A stretch of DNA of 64,000 nt. Origin: GCA-003244245 sp035606945. Lineage in GTDB: Bacteria > Actinomycetota > Actinomycetes > Mycobacteriales > Pseudonocardiaceae. A program made the translations under genes and the position numbers. Positions 24,582 through 33,987 of the stretch are shown here, piece by piece; position 1 is the first letter of the stretch, and each line of letters begins with the position of its first letter. The notes under the pieces are model-generated. The model was given only the letters and a program-made list of their open reading frames with translations. It had not been told where the DNA came from and did no database searches. The DNA lies in NCBI GenBank assembly GCA_035606945.1, contig DATNDR010000005.1:186001-250000 (forward strand), read 5' to 3'.

Positions 24582-25436
24582 TTACGGATGGGCATGGCGC
24601 GGCCGGGGCTGGCAGCGGGGGCAGGTGTAGGAGGAGCGGTTCATGAACGGCTCGCGGTGGATCGCGGTGCCACAGCGCGGGCAGGGTCGGCCGGCCTGGC
24701 CGTAGGCGGCCAGCGAGCGATCGAAGTAGCCGGAAGCACCGTTGACGTTGACGTAGAGCGCGTCGAAGGACGTGCCGCCGGCCGCGAGCGCCTCGGTCAT
24801 CACCTCCGTGACCGCTGCCAGCACGGCGTGGCCCTGCGCGCGGGTCAGCGTCGCAGTCGGCTGGGATCCGTGCAGCTGGGCCCGCCACAATGCCTCGTCG
24901 GCATAGATGTTGCCGATTCCGGACACCAAAGTCTGGTCCAGCAGGGCGCGTTTGAGGCCGGTATGTCGCCGCCGCATCCCGGCGACCACCGCATCGCGAT
25001 CGAAAAGCGGGTCCAGCGGATCCCGGGCGATGTGCGCTATGGGAGCAGGTAGGCCGTCGACCACGTCCTCCACCGAAAGGCCGCCGAACGTACGCTGGTC
25101 GACGAAGCGTAGTTCGGCGCCACCGTCAGCGAACTCGAACCGTACTCTGAGGTGCTTTTCGTCAGCGGCGCCCGGCGGCTGGATCCGCAGCTGACCGCTC
25201 ATCCCCAGGTGAGCCAGCAACGCTTCGTCAGCGCCCAGATCCAGCCAGAGGTACTTGCCGCGACGCCGGGCGGCACGCAGCTCGCGGCCGGCCAGCCGGG
25301 CGGCGAAATCCAGCTCGCCGGCGAGGTGCCGGCGTACCGAACGAGGATGGCTGACCTCGACAGTGGCCACCGTGCGCCCGGTGACGTGTTCGGCGAGGCC
25401 GAGCCGGACAACCTCGACCTCGGGCAGTTCCGGCAC
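24582..25436 (-). CDS. mutM: Formamidopyrimidine-DNA glycosylase MutM
   Basis: Fpg/MutM removes oxidised purines such as 8-oxoguanine with AP-lyase activity. 284 residues. It begins (M)PELPEVEVVRLGL: Pro2 is the Schiff-base nucleophile and Glu3 is catalytic. Other marks are HLGMSGQL, GIGNIYADEALW and a C-terminal zinc finger CPRCGTAIH followed by YTCPRCQ. Start is GTG at 25436. Located six bases after rnc, consistent with an rnc-mutM operon. Confidence 0.96.
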   Translation of the reverse strand: MPELPEVEVVRLGLAEHVTGRTVATVEVSHPRSVRRHLAGELDFAARLAGRELRAARRRGKYLWLDLGADEALLAHLGMSGQLRIQPPGAADEKHLRVRFEFADGGAELRFVDQRTFGGLSVEDVVDGLPAPIAHIARDPLDPLFDRDAVVAGMRRRHTGLKRALLDQTLVSGIGNIYADEALWRAQLHGSQPTATLTRAQGHAVLAAVTEVMTEALAAGGTSFDALYVNVNGASGYFDRSLAAYGQAGRPCPRCGTAIHREPFMNRSSYTCPRCQPRPRHAHP

Positions 25437-25442
25437 GCTGAG

Positions 25443-26186
25443 TTACCCTGCTGGGGGGGCGCTGCCACTGGCCAGCTCGGACAGCGAGCGCCAGGCTGCC
25501 TCAGCGGCACGCTGCTCGGCTTCCTTCTTGGTGCGGCCCTGCCCGGTTCCCCGTTCCACGCCTGCTACCACCGCAGTCGCGGTGAATTCCTTGAGATGGT
25601 CGGGCCCGTCCTCGGTGATCCGGTACTCCGGCACTCCCAGATCGCGGCTGGCGGTGAGTTCCTGGAGGCTGGTCTTCCAGTCCAAGCCCGCACCCAGTAG
25701 CGGAGCCATCACCAGCAGCGGGTCGAACAACCGATGCACCATGTCGCGGGCGACGTCGATACCGTGCTGCAGGTACACCGCACCGATCAGCGCCTCGGTG
25801 GTGTCGGCCAGGATGCTGGACTTGTTGCGACCTCCGGTGAGCTCCTCGCCGCGACCCAGCAGCAGGTACTCCCCCAAGCCGGCCGGACCGAGTCCGCGCG
25901 CCACTCCGGCCAGCGCGTGCATGTTCACCACGCTGGCGCGCAGCTTGGCGAGTTGCCCCTCGGGCAGGTCGGGATGGGTGCGGAACAGGTGATCGGTGAC
26001 GACCACGCCGAGCACGGCATCGCCGAGGAATTCCAGGCGCTCATTCGGTTCGAGGCCACCGCTTTCGTAGGCATAGGAGCGGTGAGTGAGAGCAAGCGTG
26101 AGCAGCTCGGCATCGATCTCAACGCCGAGAGCGGTGAGCAGCGGGGCCAGATCTGAGGGGTCGCCCCGTGACAGTCGGTTCGCCAA
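25443..26186 (-). CDS. rnc: Ribonuclease III
   Basis: Double-strand-specific RNase III for rRNA precursor and mRNA processing. The catalytic signature NERLEFLGDAVLG is present, with the later ADTTEALIGAVYL supplying further acidic ligands, and a C-terminal dsRNA-binding domain (about 175-240) ending RTKKEAEQRAAEAAWRSL. The start is unclear: after the rpmF stop there is no ATG or GTG before the conserved region, so the TTG at 26186 is proposed (247 residues, normal length). A GTG inside rpmF would give a longer protein. Order rpmF-rnc-mutM is conserved. Confidence 0.93.
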   Translation of the reverse strand: MANRLSRGDPSDLAPLLTALGVEIDAELLTLALTHRSYAYESGGLEPNERLEFLGDAVLGVVVTDHLFRTHPDLPEGQLAKLRASVVNMHALAGVARGLGPAGLGEYLLLGRGEELTGGRNKSSILADTTEALIGAVYLQHGIDVARDMVHRLFDPLLVMAPLLGAGLDWKTSLQELTASRDLGVPEYRITEDGPDHLKEFTATAVVAGVERGTGQGRTKKEAEQRAAEAAWRSLSELASGSAPPAG

Positions 26187-26206
26187 AGGTCTGTCGCGTG
26201 GATTAC

Positions 26207-26389
26207 TTACGCCGGCCGGTTGACCTGGCGACCGTCGTACCGTCCGCAGTACGGGCACAGCACGTGCGGCGGCTTCGGCCGCCGGCAGGCGCGGTTGGAA
26301 CATTCCGCCAGCGTGGGGGCGGTGGTTTTCCACTGGGCCCGCCGCGAGCGGGTGTTCGACCGCGACATCCTGCGCTTGGGGACGGCCAC
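26207..26389 (-). CDS. rpmF: 50S ribosomal protein L32 (bL32)
   Basis: A 60-residue large-subunit protein beginning MAVPKRRMSRSNTRSRRAQW, the classic L32 start. Two Cys pairs (CSNRAC and CPYC) make this the zinc-binding C+ form. It follows the DUF177 gene by one base, the common DUF177-rpmF arrangement. Confidence 0.96.
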   Translation of the reverse strand: MAVPKRRMSRSNTRSRRAQWKTTAPTLAECSNRACRRPKPPHVLCPYCGRYDGRQVNRPA

Positions 26390-26390
26390 G

Positions 26391-26969
26391 TTACTCGTTC
26401 TCCTCTTCGGTTCCGCGCAACCGCTGCTTCAGTGCGGCCCAGCGCGGATCTATTGTCTCATGCCGATGATCCGGACCGAGTTCCGCCCGCTTACCGCCGC
26501 ATTCCGGGCACAGACCCGGGCAGTCTTCGCGGCACAACGGAGCCTGCGGCAACGCCAGCAACACGGCATCTCGAACCACCGGCCCCAGATCGACCAGACC
26601 ATCGACGACCCGGCTGACCTCGTCGGGGTCGGTGGTGCCGTCGGTCGCGGTGTCCGGGTAGGCGAACAGCTCGGTCAACGGCACCTCGAGCCGGTCGGTC
26701 AGCAGGTCCAGGCACCGGGCGCACTGCCCGGTGACCGCCGCCGAGGCCGTGCCCGATACCAGCACACCTTCCACCACCGATTCCAGCCGCACGTCCAGAA
26801 TGATGTGATCTCCCGCCGGAATCCCGATGACGTCGATACCCAGCCGAGCCGGCAGCGGGACGTCACGGTGGTATCGGCGCATCGCCCCGGCACGCCTGCC
26901 GAGGTCGCGAGTGTCGATCACCCAAGGCGCGGACGGATCGGGGCGAGCGGGCGCGGTCTTGCGAGGCAT
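26391..26969 (-). CDS. DUF177 (YceD-family) protein
   Basis: A 192-residue YceD/DUF177 protein, linked in bacteria and chloroplasts to 23S rRNA accumulation and almost always next to rpmF. The core pattern TGQCARCLDLLTDRLEVPLTE is present, and the C-terminal CREDCPGLCPECG provides a Cys cluster as in actinobacterial members. The start at ATG 26969 is chosen by homology; the preceding GTG (26972) is possible and the ribosome binding site is weak. sepIVA lies 53 bases upstream. Confidence 0.9.
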   Translation of the reverse strand: MPRKTAPARPDPSAPWVIDTRDLGRRAGAMRRYHRDVPLPARLGIDVIGIPAGDHIILDVRLESVVEGVLVSGTASAAVTGQCARCLDLLTDRLEVPLTELFAYPDTATDGTTDPDEVSRVVDGLVDLGPVVRDAVLLALPQAPLCREDCPGLCPECGGKRAELGPDHRHETIDPRWAALKQRLRGTEEENE

Positions 26970-27022
26970 CACAGTGCAGGGTAGGCGTTCAGGTCGGGCA
27001 ACATCACCCGGACGCGGATGTT

Positions 27023-27766
27023 TCAGCCGTGATACCCGCTCGCCCCGGCAGCCACCGGACCGGCGTGCTGAGCACGGCCGCGCACGAGCGCACGCAGGGT
27101 GCGGTTGAGCAGCTCCTCGAACTCCGCGAGGGTGCTCTCGACGTAGGCGTCGCATTCCGAACGGAGCCGGTGGACCTCGCTGCTCGCCTCATCGAGGATC
27201 CGGGTGGCTTCAGCGCGGGCGGCCTGCACCACCTGGGTTTTCTCCACCAACCGGGCCTGCTCGGCGCGGCCGTCGGCGACGGCGCGCTCGTAGGACGCCC
27301 TGCCGGCCGCGGTCATCCGCTCCGCCTCAGCCTCAGCGCGCGAGGTGACCTCCTGGTACTCGCGACGCCCGGTGGCTTCCAGGCGGTCCGCCTCGGCCTT
27401 CGCGCCGGCGACCATCGACTCGGCCTGGGCGCGGGCCTCGGCGACCAGCCGCGTGGCCTCGTCGCGGGCGGCAGCTGCTGCTCGCTCCGTCTCGGTGCGG
27501 GCGTCCTCGCGTTGGCGCTGCGCCTCCTGCCGAGCGGTGTCGATCAGTTCATCCCGATGGTCCAGCACGTCCTGAGCATCGTCGAACTCGGCGGGAATCG
27601 CGTCGCGGATGTCGTCGAGCAGTTCCAGCACATCGCCGCGGGGCACGATGCAGCTGGAGGTCATCGGTACCCCCCGGGCCTCCTCCACGGTTGTCACGAG
27701 CTCATCGAGGTCCTCGAAAACCCGGAACACCCGCCCTTGTAACCGATCACCGTCCATAACCGACAT
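27023..27766 (-). CDS. sepIVA: SepIVA-like DivIVA-domain septation protein
   Basis: A 247-residue coiled-coil protein. The N-terminus RVFRVFEDLDELVTTVEEARGVPM followed by VPRGDVLELLDDIRDAIP fits the SepIVA family of mycobacteria, a DivIVA-related septum and polar growth factor. An Ala/Glu/Arg-rich coiled coil spans about residues 60-225. Its place immediately upstream of DUF177-rpmF-rnc-mutM is the same as in Mycobacterium tuberculosis. No clear ribosome binding site is seen before the ATG at 27766; an ATG three codons later is an alternative. Confidence 0.85.
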   Translation of the reverse strand: MSVMDGDRLQGRVFRVFEDLDELVTTVEEARGVPMTSSCIVPRGDVLELLDDIRDAIPAEFDDAQDVLDHRDELIDTARQEAQRQREDARTETERAAAAARDEATRLVAEARAQAESMVAGAKAEADRLEATGRREYQEVTSRAEAEAERMTAAGRASYERAVADGRAEQARLVEKTQVVQAARAEATRILDEASSEVHRLRSECDAYVESTLAEFEELLNRTLRALVRGRAQHAGPVAAGASGYHG

Positions 27767-27843
27767 TTTGACCGGTAAGCGAGCTCAAATGCGGGAGCAT
27801 CCGCCTGATCGGCGTGTCCCCTTCGGCGCCGGCGGTGTCGGTC

Positions 27844-28329
27844 TCAGCGCGGCTCATCGGCGAGTCGGGTGATGAGCCTTTGGTGCACGGTTGCAGGCAG
27901 CAGGTGGCCGACGTCACCACCGTAGGTGGCGACTTCCTTGACCACCGAACTGGACAGAAAACTGTAGTGCGGTTTGCTCGGCAGGAACATCGTATCTACT
28001 CCGGACAGCTGGTAGTTCAGCTGAGCCATCTGCAGCTCGTAGTCGAAATCGCTGACCGCGCGCAAGCCCTTCACGATCGTCGCGATTCCGTGGGCCGTGC
28101 AATAGTCCACGAGTAGCCCGTGCCAGCAATCGACCCGGACACCCGGCAGGTGCTCGGTAATCTCTTTCAGCATCGCCATCCGGTCGGATACCTCGAACAG
28201 GCCTGTCTTGGTCTTGTTGATCAGGACGGCAACGACGACCTCATCGAATTGCCTCGCGGCCCGCTCGATGATATCGAGATGTCCATTAGTGGCGGGGTCG
28301 TAAGACCCGGGACATATCGCGCGCCTCAT
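27844..28329 (-). CDS. coaD: Phosphopantetheine adenylyltransferase
   Basis: CoaD makes dephospho-CoA from 4'-phosphopantetheine and ATP. 161 residues starting MRRAICPGSYDPATNGHLD; the nucleotidyltransferase motif xNGH is complete. Later, KGLRAVSDFDYELQMAQLN and FLSSSVVKEVA match the family. The ATG overlaps the rsmD stop (ATGA), so the rsmD-coaD pair is translationally coupled. Confidence 0.97.
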   Translation of the reverse strand: MRRAICPGSYDPATNGHLDIIERAARQFDEVVVAVLINKTKTGLFEVSDRMAMLKEITEHLPGVRVDCWHGLLVDYCTAHGIATIVKGLRAVSDFDYELQMAQLNYQLSGVDTMFLPSKPHYSFLSSSVVKEVATYGGDVGHLLPATVHQRLITRLADEPR

Positions 28330-28913
28330 GGCACAGAACTCGTCATAACACGACAACCGTAGTACACCGCGGTGTCGCCATACCGCCGATTCGTGAGTTC
28401 TGACACACCGTCCGGCCAGGCAGGCGGCAGTGCCCGAGCCGCCCGCTCCACGACGATCAACGCTTTGGGCGCCAGCCAGCCGCCGCTGACCAGAGCGCTC
28501 AGTACCGTACTCACAGCACCGTCATCGAGTGCGTAGGGCGGGTCGGCGAGCACCACGTCGTAGGGCTGGTCAGCACCGCCACGCAACACCACTGGCACAT
28601 CGGCGACGCTCACCTGCACGGCGCTGCCGCCCTGACCGCCCAGCCCGAGCGCCTCGACGTTGCGGCGCACCACTGCGGCCGCCCGGCGGTCGGATTCCAC
28701 GAAGCGGACGTGCGCCGCCCCGCGCGACAGCGCCTCCAACCCCAGCGCGCCGGACCCGGCGTAGAGATCGAGCACCCGGGCCCCTTCGAGATCCCGGCGG
28801 GCCTGCACAGTGCTGAACACCGCCTCCCGCACCCGGTCGGAGGTCGGCCGGGTGCCATGCGGCGGCACGGTCAGCCGCCGACCTCCCGCCACTCCGGCCA
28901 CGATCCGCACCAC
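28326..28913 (-). CDS. rsmD: 16S rRNA (guanine-N2-)-methyltransferase RsmD
   Basis: A 195-residue class-I SAM methyltransferase for G966 of 16S rRNA. The start RIVAGVAGGRRLTVPP is typical. The SAM site is VLDLYAGSGALGLEALSRG and the catalytic motif is DPPY in VVLADPPYALDD. Start GTG 28913. Overlaps coaD by four bases; pyc ends upstream at 29013. Confidence 0.96.
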   Translation of the reverse strand: MVRIVAGVAGGRRLTVPPHGTRPTSDRVREAVFSTVQARRDLEGARVLDLYAGSGALGLEALSRGAAHVRFVESDRRAAAVVRRNVEALGLGGQGGSAVQVSVADVPVVLRGGADQPYDVVLADPPYALDDGAVSTVLSALVSGGWLAPKALIVVERAARALPPAWPDGVSELTNRRYGDTAVYYGCRVMTSSVP

Positions 28914-29012
28914 ATGACCATGATGCCGCTACGCCGCGCCCGCCTGGTGCGGGTTGGTAGTAGAGAAATGCCGCAGCGGAGGGCGTTGGCGGTACTTGAA
29001 GGGCCACCAACA

Positions 29013-32000
29013 TCAGCTGAGTTCGAGGATCAGGTCGCCGCCTTCCACCTGCTGGACTGATTTGATCGCGAGGCGGGCTACCGTGCCGCCCTTGGCGGCG
29101 GTAATGCCGGCCTCCATCTTCATCGCCTCGATGGTCGCTACCGTCTGGCCGGCGGACACGGTTTCGCCTTCGGCCACCTGCAGGGTGACCACGCCGGCGA
29201 ACGGTGCCGCCACGTGGTCGCTGTTGGCTCTGTCCGCCTTTTCGGCGACGGGAATCTTGGACGCAACAGAGCGGTCCCGGACCTGCAGCGGCCGCATCTG
29301 CCCGTTGAGGGTGCACAGCACGGTGCGCATACCGCGCTCGTCGACATCCCCGATCGCCTGCAGCTGGATCAGCAGCCGCACCCCCGGATCGAGATCAACG
29401 GCGTATTCAAAGCCGGGACGCAGCCCGTAGAAGAACTCCTCGCTGCACAGCACCGAGGTGTCCCCGTAGGTCTCACGATGCGCCTCGAACTCTGCGGTCG
29501 GACCGGGGAACAGCAGCCGGTTCAGGGTGCGCGCCCGGTCTTCCTTGAGCCCCTGCCGGTCCTGGGCGGGCAGCTCCGCCATCCCCCGCGGCCCGCTGCG
29601 TCCCTTCAATGCCTTGCTGCGCAGCGGCTCGGGCCACCCGCCGGGGGGGACACCAAGCTCACCGTGCAGGAAGCCGATCACCGAGTCGGGAATGTCGAAG
29701 CGGGTGGGATCGGTTTCGAAGTCCTTGGGCTCGACGCCGGCACCGACCAGGTGCAGTGCGAGATCACCGACAACCTTGGACGATGGGGTCACCTTCACCA
29801 GCCGCCCGAGCATCCGGTCGGCGGCCGCATAGGCCTCTTCGATCTGCTCGAAGCGGTCAGCCAGACCCAGCGCCACCGCCTGCTGGCGCAGGTTGGACAG
29901 CTGGCCGCCGGGGATCTCATGGTGATACACCCGCCCGGTGGGTGAGGCCAGGCCGGACTCGAAAGGCGCATAGACCTTGCGCACCAGCTCCCAGTAGGGC
30001 TCGAGGTCACAGACCGCCTGCAGATCCAGCCCGGTGTTGCGCTCGGTGTGGTCGGTGGCCGCGACCAACGCAGACAGTGACGGCTGCGACGTGGTGCCCG
30101 CCATAGAGGCTGCGGCAGCATCGACCGCATCCGCTCCGGCGTCGATCGCGGCGAGCAGGGTGGCGAGCTGGCCACCGGGAGTGTCGTGGGTGTGCAGGTG
30201 CACCGGCAGATCGAACCGGCTGCGCAGGGCCGCCACCAGCGTCCGGGCTGCGGGCGGGCGCAACAGGCCGGCCATGTCCTTGATCGCCAGCACGTGCGCG
30301 CCGGCAGCCACGATCTGCTCGGCCAGCCGCAGGTAGTAGTCCAGCGTGTACAGCTTCTCCGCTGGATTGGACAGGTCCGCTGTGTAGCACAGCGCCACCT
30401 CGGCGACCGCACGGCCGGTCTCGCGCACCGCGTCGATGGCCGGGCGCATCTGGGATACGTCGTTGAGCGCGTCGAAGATCCGGAAGATATCCAGCCCGGT
30501 CTCGACGGCCTCCTCGACGAAGGCGGCGGTCACCTCCGTCGGGTACGGCGTGTAGCCCACCGTGTTGCGCCCGCGCAGCAGCATCTGCAGGCAGATGTTG
30601 GGTATCGCCTCCCGCAGCGAGGCCAGCCGCTCCCAGGGGTCCTCGGCGAGGAAGCGCAGCGCGACGTCGTAGGTCGCACCCCCCCAGCACTCCAGCGAGA
30701 GCAGTTGCGGTGTCATCCGAGCGACGTGCGGCCCTACGGCCACGAGGTCCCGGCTGCGCACCCGGGTCGCCAGCAGCGACTGGTGAGCATCCCGGAAGGT
30801 GGTTTCGGTGACGCCGACGCCGCCTTGGGCTCGTAACCAGCGCGCGAATTCCTCCGGGCCCAGCGTCAGTAGCCGGTGCCGGGACCCGGTGGGTGGCCGA
30901 GAGTCCGGATCGATCGGCGGCAGCTTGCTCACCGGATCGACCAGATCGGGTGGATCGCCGTGCGGCCGGTTCACCGTCACTTCGCCGAGGTAGGTGAGCA
31001 ATCGGGTGCCGCGGTCGGCGGACTGACGGGCGGTGAGCAGGTGTGGCCGTTGCTCGATGAAGGAGGTCGTGACGTTGCCCGCCTCGAAGTCCGGCTCATC
31101 GAGTAGCGCGAGAAGAAAGGGGATGTTGGTGGCTACCCCGCGGATCCTGAATTCGGCCAGCGCCCGGCGGGCCCGGCGCACCGCGGTGGGAAAGTCGCGT
31201 CCCCGGCAGGTCACCTTGACCAGCAGGGAGTCGAAATGCGCGCTGATCTGGGCACCCGCGTGCATGGTGCCGCCGTCGAGCCGTACCCCGGCGCCGCTGG
31301 CAGAGCGGTACGCGGTGACCGTCCCGATGTCCGGGCGGAACTCGTTGGCCGGGTCCTCGGTGGTGATCCGGCACTGCAGGGCGGCCCCGTGCGGCACGAT
31401 CATGTCCTGGTACAGCCCCAGGTCGGCCAGCGTCTCGCCGGCCGCGATCCGCATCTGGGCGGTGACCAGATCGATGTCCGTGATCTCCTCGGTCACCGTG
31501 TGTTCGACCTGGATACGCGGGTTCATCTCGATGAACACATGGTGGCCGCCGCGGTCGACGAGGAATTCCACGGTGCCTGCGTTGACGTAGCCGATCTGCC
31601 GGGCGAAGGCGACCGCGTCGGCGCAGATCCGCTGGCGCAGGTCGGGGTCCAGGTTGGGCGCGGGCGCCACCTCCACGACCTTCTGGTGGCGCCGCTGCAC
31701 CGAGCAGTCCCGCTCGTAAAGATGGATGACGTCGCCGAGCGGATCGGCGAGGATCTGCACCTCGATATGGCGGGGGTCGATGACGGCCTGCTCCAGGAAC
31801 ACGGTGGGATCGCCGAAGGCCGACTCGGCTTCCCGGCTGGCCACCTCCAGGGCCATCCGCAGACCGCTGGGCTCGGTGACCCGGCGCATGCCGCGGCCAC
31901 CGCCCCCGGCGACGGCCTTGACGAACATGGGGAACCCGATCTCGTCGGCAGCGGCCATCAGTTGGTCGATGTCGGCGGAGGGGGGGCACGACGCCAGGAC

Positions 32001-32390
32001 CGGCACGCCCGCTTCGCTCGCCGCGGCCACCGCTCGCGACTTGTTTCCCGCCAGCGCCAGCACGGCGGGAGGCGGCCCGATGAAGGTGACGCCGGCCTGC
32101 CGGCAGGCCATGGCCAGCTTCGGGTTCTCCGACAGGAAGCCGTAACCGGGGTAGATCGCATCGGCGCCGGCGCGCTGCGCGGCCCGAATGATTTCCGACA
32201 CCGACAGGTATGCCCGGACCGGATGGCCCTTCTCTCCGATCTGGTAAGCCTCGTTGGCCTTGAGCCGGTGCTCGGAGTTGCGGTCCTCGTAAGGGAACAC
32301 CGCGACGGTCTGGCAACCCAGTTCGTAGGCGGCCCGAAAAGCGCGGATCGCAATCTCCCCGCGGTTGGCGACCAGCACCTTGCGAAACAT
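29013..32390 (-). CDS. pyc: Pyruvate carboxylase
   Basis: A 1125-residue biotin enzyme converting pyruvate to oxaloacetate (anaplerosis). The biotin carboxylase half starts MFRKVLVANRGEIAIRAFRA and carries the ATP-grasp GGGGRGMRRV loop. The central carboxyltransferase shows ECWGGATYDVALRFL (metal and pyruvate site) and HTHDTPGG. The C-terminal biotinyl domain ends with EAMKMEAGI, where the Lys is biotinylated. GGGAG lies seven bases before the ATG at 32390; the frame open further up to 33347 is antisense to another gene. Upstream of rsmD-coaD, as in mycobacteria. Confidence 0.97.
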   Translation of the reverse strand: MFRKVLVANRGEIAIRAFRAAYELGCQTVAVFPYEDRNSEHRLKANEAYQIGEKGHPVRAYLSVSEIIRAAQRAGADAIYPGYGFLSENPKLAMACRQAGVTFIGPPPAVLALAGNKSRAVAAASEAGVPVLASCPPSADIDQLMAAADEIGFPMFVKAVAGGGGRGMRRVTEPSGLRMALEVASREAESAFGDPTVFLEQAVIDPRHIEVQILADPLGDVIHLYERDCSVQRRHQKVVEVAPAPNLDPDLRQRICADAVAFARQIGYVNAGTVEFLVDRGGHHVFIEMNPRIQVEHTVTEEITDIDLVTAQMRIAAGETLADLGLYQDMIVPHGAALQCRITTEDPANEFRPDIGTVTAYRSASGAGVRLDGGTMHAGAQISAHFDSLLVKVTCRGRDFPTAVRRARRALAEFRIRGVATNIPFLLALLDEPDFEAGNVTTSFIEQRPHLLTARQSADRGTRLLTYLGEVTVNRPHGDPPDLVDPVSKLPPIDPDSRPPTGSRHRLLTLGPEEFARWLRAQGGVGVTETTFRDAHQSLLATRVRSRDLVAVGPHVARMTPQLLSLECWGGATYDVALRFLAEDPWERLASLREAIPNICLQMLLRGRNTVGYTPYPTEVTAAFVEEAVETGLDIFRIFDALNDVSQMRPAIDAVRETGRAVAEVALCYTADLSNPAEKLYTLDYYLRLAEQIVAAGAHVLAIKDMAGLLRPPAARTLVAALRSRFDLPVHLHTHDTPGGQLATLLAAIDAGADAVDAAAASMAGTTSQPSLSALVAATDHTERNTGLDLQAVCDLEPYWELVRKVYAPFESGLASPTGRVYHHEIPGGQLSNLRQQAVALGLADRFEQIEEAYAAADRMLGRLVKVTPSSKVVGDLALHLVGAGVEPKDFETDPTRFDIPDSVIGFLHGELGVPPGGWPEPLRSKALKGRSGPRGMAELPAQDRQGLKEDRARTLNRLLFPGPTAEFEAHRETYGDTSVLCSEEFFYGLRPGFEYAVDLDPGVRLLIQLQAIGDVDERGMRTVLCTLNGQMRPLQVRDRSVASKIPVAEKADRANSDHVAAPFAGVVTLQVAEGETVSAGQTVATIEAMKMEAGITAAKGGTVARLAIKSVQQVEGGDLILELS

Positions 32391-32561
32391 CTGCCAGCTC
32401 CCTTCCCACGGCCGGTACCGACCGGGATCTCCTGGCGTCATCATCGAGCGCATCATCGCAGTTGGTGGCGGCCATTGGGGATGTCTGATTCGCCACCTGC
32501 GGACCTCTGCCGCGCACGGGCCCGGAGGGGTATCAAGGATGTGGCAGGAAAGGACAGGGCC

Positions 32562-33332
32562 ATGGGCGCATCGCGGTACCACCATTACCACCGTCGGGAC
32601 CTGGCGCGGCGGCGAGTGGGCCCGCTGCACGTGCTGCTGTTGGCAGCCGTCCTGACCGGCGCGGGCGTGCTCGCCGTGACACTGTTCGCCTTGCTTGCGC
32701 TCACGCAAGGCTTGGTGTTGGGAGTCGGCACGATCGTTGCGGTGCACCACCTGCGCCGCCGCCGTCGCCGAGCGATCTACCGCCAGCAGCCGGTGGCGAG
32801 GCCGGCACCGGTGGCCCGGCCTGAGCCGGCCCCGGACTGGCGTGCCACCAGAACCCGATTCGCTCGGCTGCGCAGCGAGTACGGCCAGTTCGAATGCGAC
32901 GCGCTGGCGGTGCTTCGGCTGCCCGCGCTGACCGATGTCACGGTGCCTTCCACCGGCCGGTTCGTGGACGCATTCGCCGAGGCCCAAGCGCTGGACACCG
33001 AAACCGAACCACCGGCTGAGCACCGCGCTCGCTACGCCACCGCGGTGGATCGAGCCTGGCGAGCGTGGCAGGCCGCTCGGGACGCCGCCGAGCGCATCCG
33101 GTTGGCGAATATCCCCGAGCAGGAGCGGGCGACGGTGCAGCGGGCCATCAAGCTGCTCACCATGGCACGCGACTCCGACCACGACGCCGAGCGCAGCGCC
33201 GCCTACGCCAAGGCCCGCGCGGAACTGGCAAAACTGGACCGCAGCGGCACTGTCCGGTTGCCCCCGGCCGCGGCCGCCGCCCTGGACGCCGCCGCCCGCA
33301 GCCAGCTCCCGCCGGGTCGAGCTACGGTCTGA
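32562..33332 (+). CDS. Conserved membrane protein, unknown function
   Basis: A 256-residue protein of no named family. A basic N-terminus is followed by two adjacent hydrophobic segments (about residues 22-37 and 40-58), a very basic loop (HLRRRRRRAIYR), a Pro-rich linker, and a soluble helical, charged domain of about 170 residues rich in Ala, Arg and Glu. The basic patch after the helices suggests the soluble part faces the cytoplasm. ATG 32562 has AGGA upstream. It is divergent from pyc, with about 170 bases between. Confidence 0.7.
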   Translation: MGASRYHHYHRRDLARRRVGPLHVLLLAAVLTGAGVLAVTLFALLALTQGLVLGVGTIVAVHHLRRRRRRAIYRQQPVARPAPVARPEPAPDWRATRTRFARLRSEYGQFECDALAVLRLPALTDVTVPSTGRFVDAFAEAQALDTETEPPAEHRARYATAVDRAWRAWQAARDAAERIRLANIPEQERATVQRAIKLLTMARDSDHDAERSAAYAKARAELAKLDRSGTVRLPPAAAAALDAAARSQLPPGRATV

Positions 33333-33359
33333 TCCGCCGCTGCGCAAACCGGGACGCGG

Positions 33360-33737
33360 CTAAACCGGAACCACGACCGCCTCGACCCTGAGCGTGTCGA
33401 GCAGGCGTCGCAGATCGTCCGGATCGCTGGTCAACACTCGATCGCCCGCACGGGCTAGAGACGCGATGTGGGCATCGACTACATCACAGCTGTGGTCGGC
33501 GCCGAGGAGCGCACCCAGGCGCTTGCCAGTATCCAGATCCAATGGTGGGGCGGCTACACCGGCGAGAACCCGGGCCAGCTGAGCCTGCCGGGCACCATTG
33601 CGCCACACCTGGGCCACCGCCGCCGGAGAGGTACGAACGGTGATGCGTTCCTGCTGCGCGACACGCAACAGTGCCCCCACCCGCCTATCGCTGCGGTCGA
33701 CCGCCAAGAGAGCGCCCGCATCGAGCACCAGGCTCAC
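33360..33737 (-). CDS. PIN-domain VapC-type toxin
   Basis: A 125-residue PIN-domain protein, likely the ribonuclease toxin of a VapBC module. The metal-binding acidic residues are in place: LVLDAGALLAV (first Asp), a Glu-poor middle, DVVDAHIASLA and TSDPDDLRRLL. The start overlaps the stop of the upstream antitoxin gene (33734-33737), the usual coupling. VapC proteins cut tRNA or rRNA; the target is not predictable here. Confidence 0.82.
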   Translation of the reverse strand: MSLVLDAGALLAVDRSDRRVGALLRVAQQERITVRTSPAAVAQVWRNGARQAQLARVLAGVAAPPLDLDTGKRLGALLGADHSCDVVDAHIASLARAGDRVLTSDPDDLRRLLDTLRVEAVVVPV

Positions 33738-33985
33738 GCCGCGTGCCCCCGCGAGCCGCGAGTGATGCCCAGCGTGGCGGCAGCGGCATCGAGTTCCTCG
33801 TCACCGAACGGACCGTCTTCGGCTTCCCACGTATCCAGAGCCGCGGCGAGCAGGTCATTGCGCAGCCGGTCGGCCGCCGCCTGGGCCAGCCATCCCGAGA
33901 CGCTCATCCCGGCCCGTTCGGCTGCGTCCCGTACAGCCGCGCCGAGAGCGGGATCCATGGTCACCGATAACCGGTCCACATGCAT
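33734..33985 (-). CDS. VapB-type antitoxin (RHH-like)
   Basis: An 83-residue protein with a short N-terminal strand MHVDRLSVTMDPALGAAVRDAAERAG and SVSGWLAQAAADRLR, a ribbon-helix-helix-like pattern, then an acidic C-terminus likely to wrap the toxin. Overlaps the PIN toxin by four bases. The ATG at 33985 is preferred: a TACGAT -10 box ends seven bases upstream, implying a leaderless mRNA, and palindromes fill the region just ahead. An ATG at 34018 would place the palindromes inside the gene. Confidence 0.78.
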   Translation of the reverse strand: MHVDRLSVTMDPALGAAVRDAAERAGMSVSGWLAQAAADRLRNDLLAAALDTWEAEDGPFGDEELDAAAATLGITRGSRGHAA

Positions 33986-33987
33986 AC

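Noticed and set aside
31236..32561. Plus-strand open frame running from inside pyc into the membrane protein gene
   Set aside because: The part over pyc is antisense; only 32562-33332 has a plausible start, membrane segments and protein-like character.
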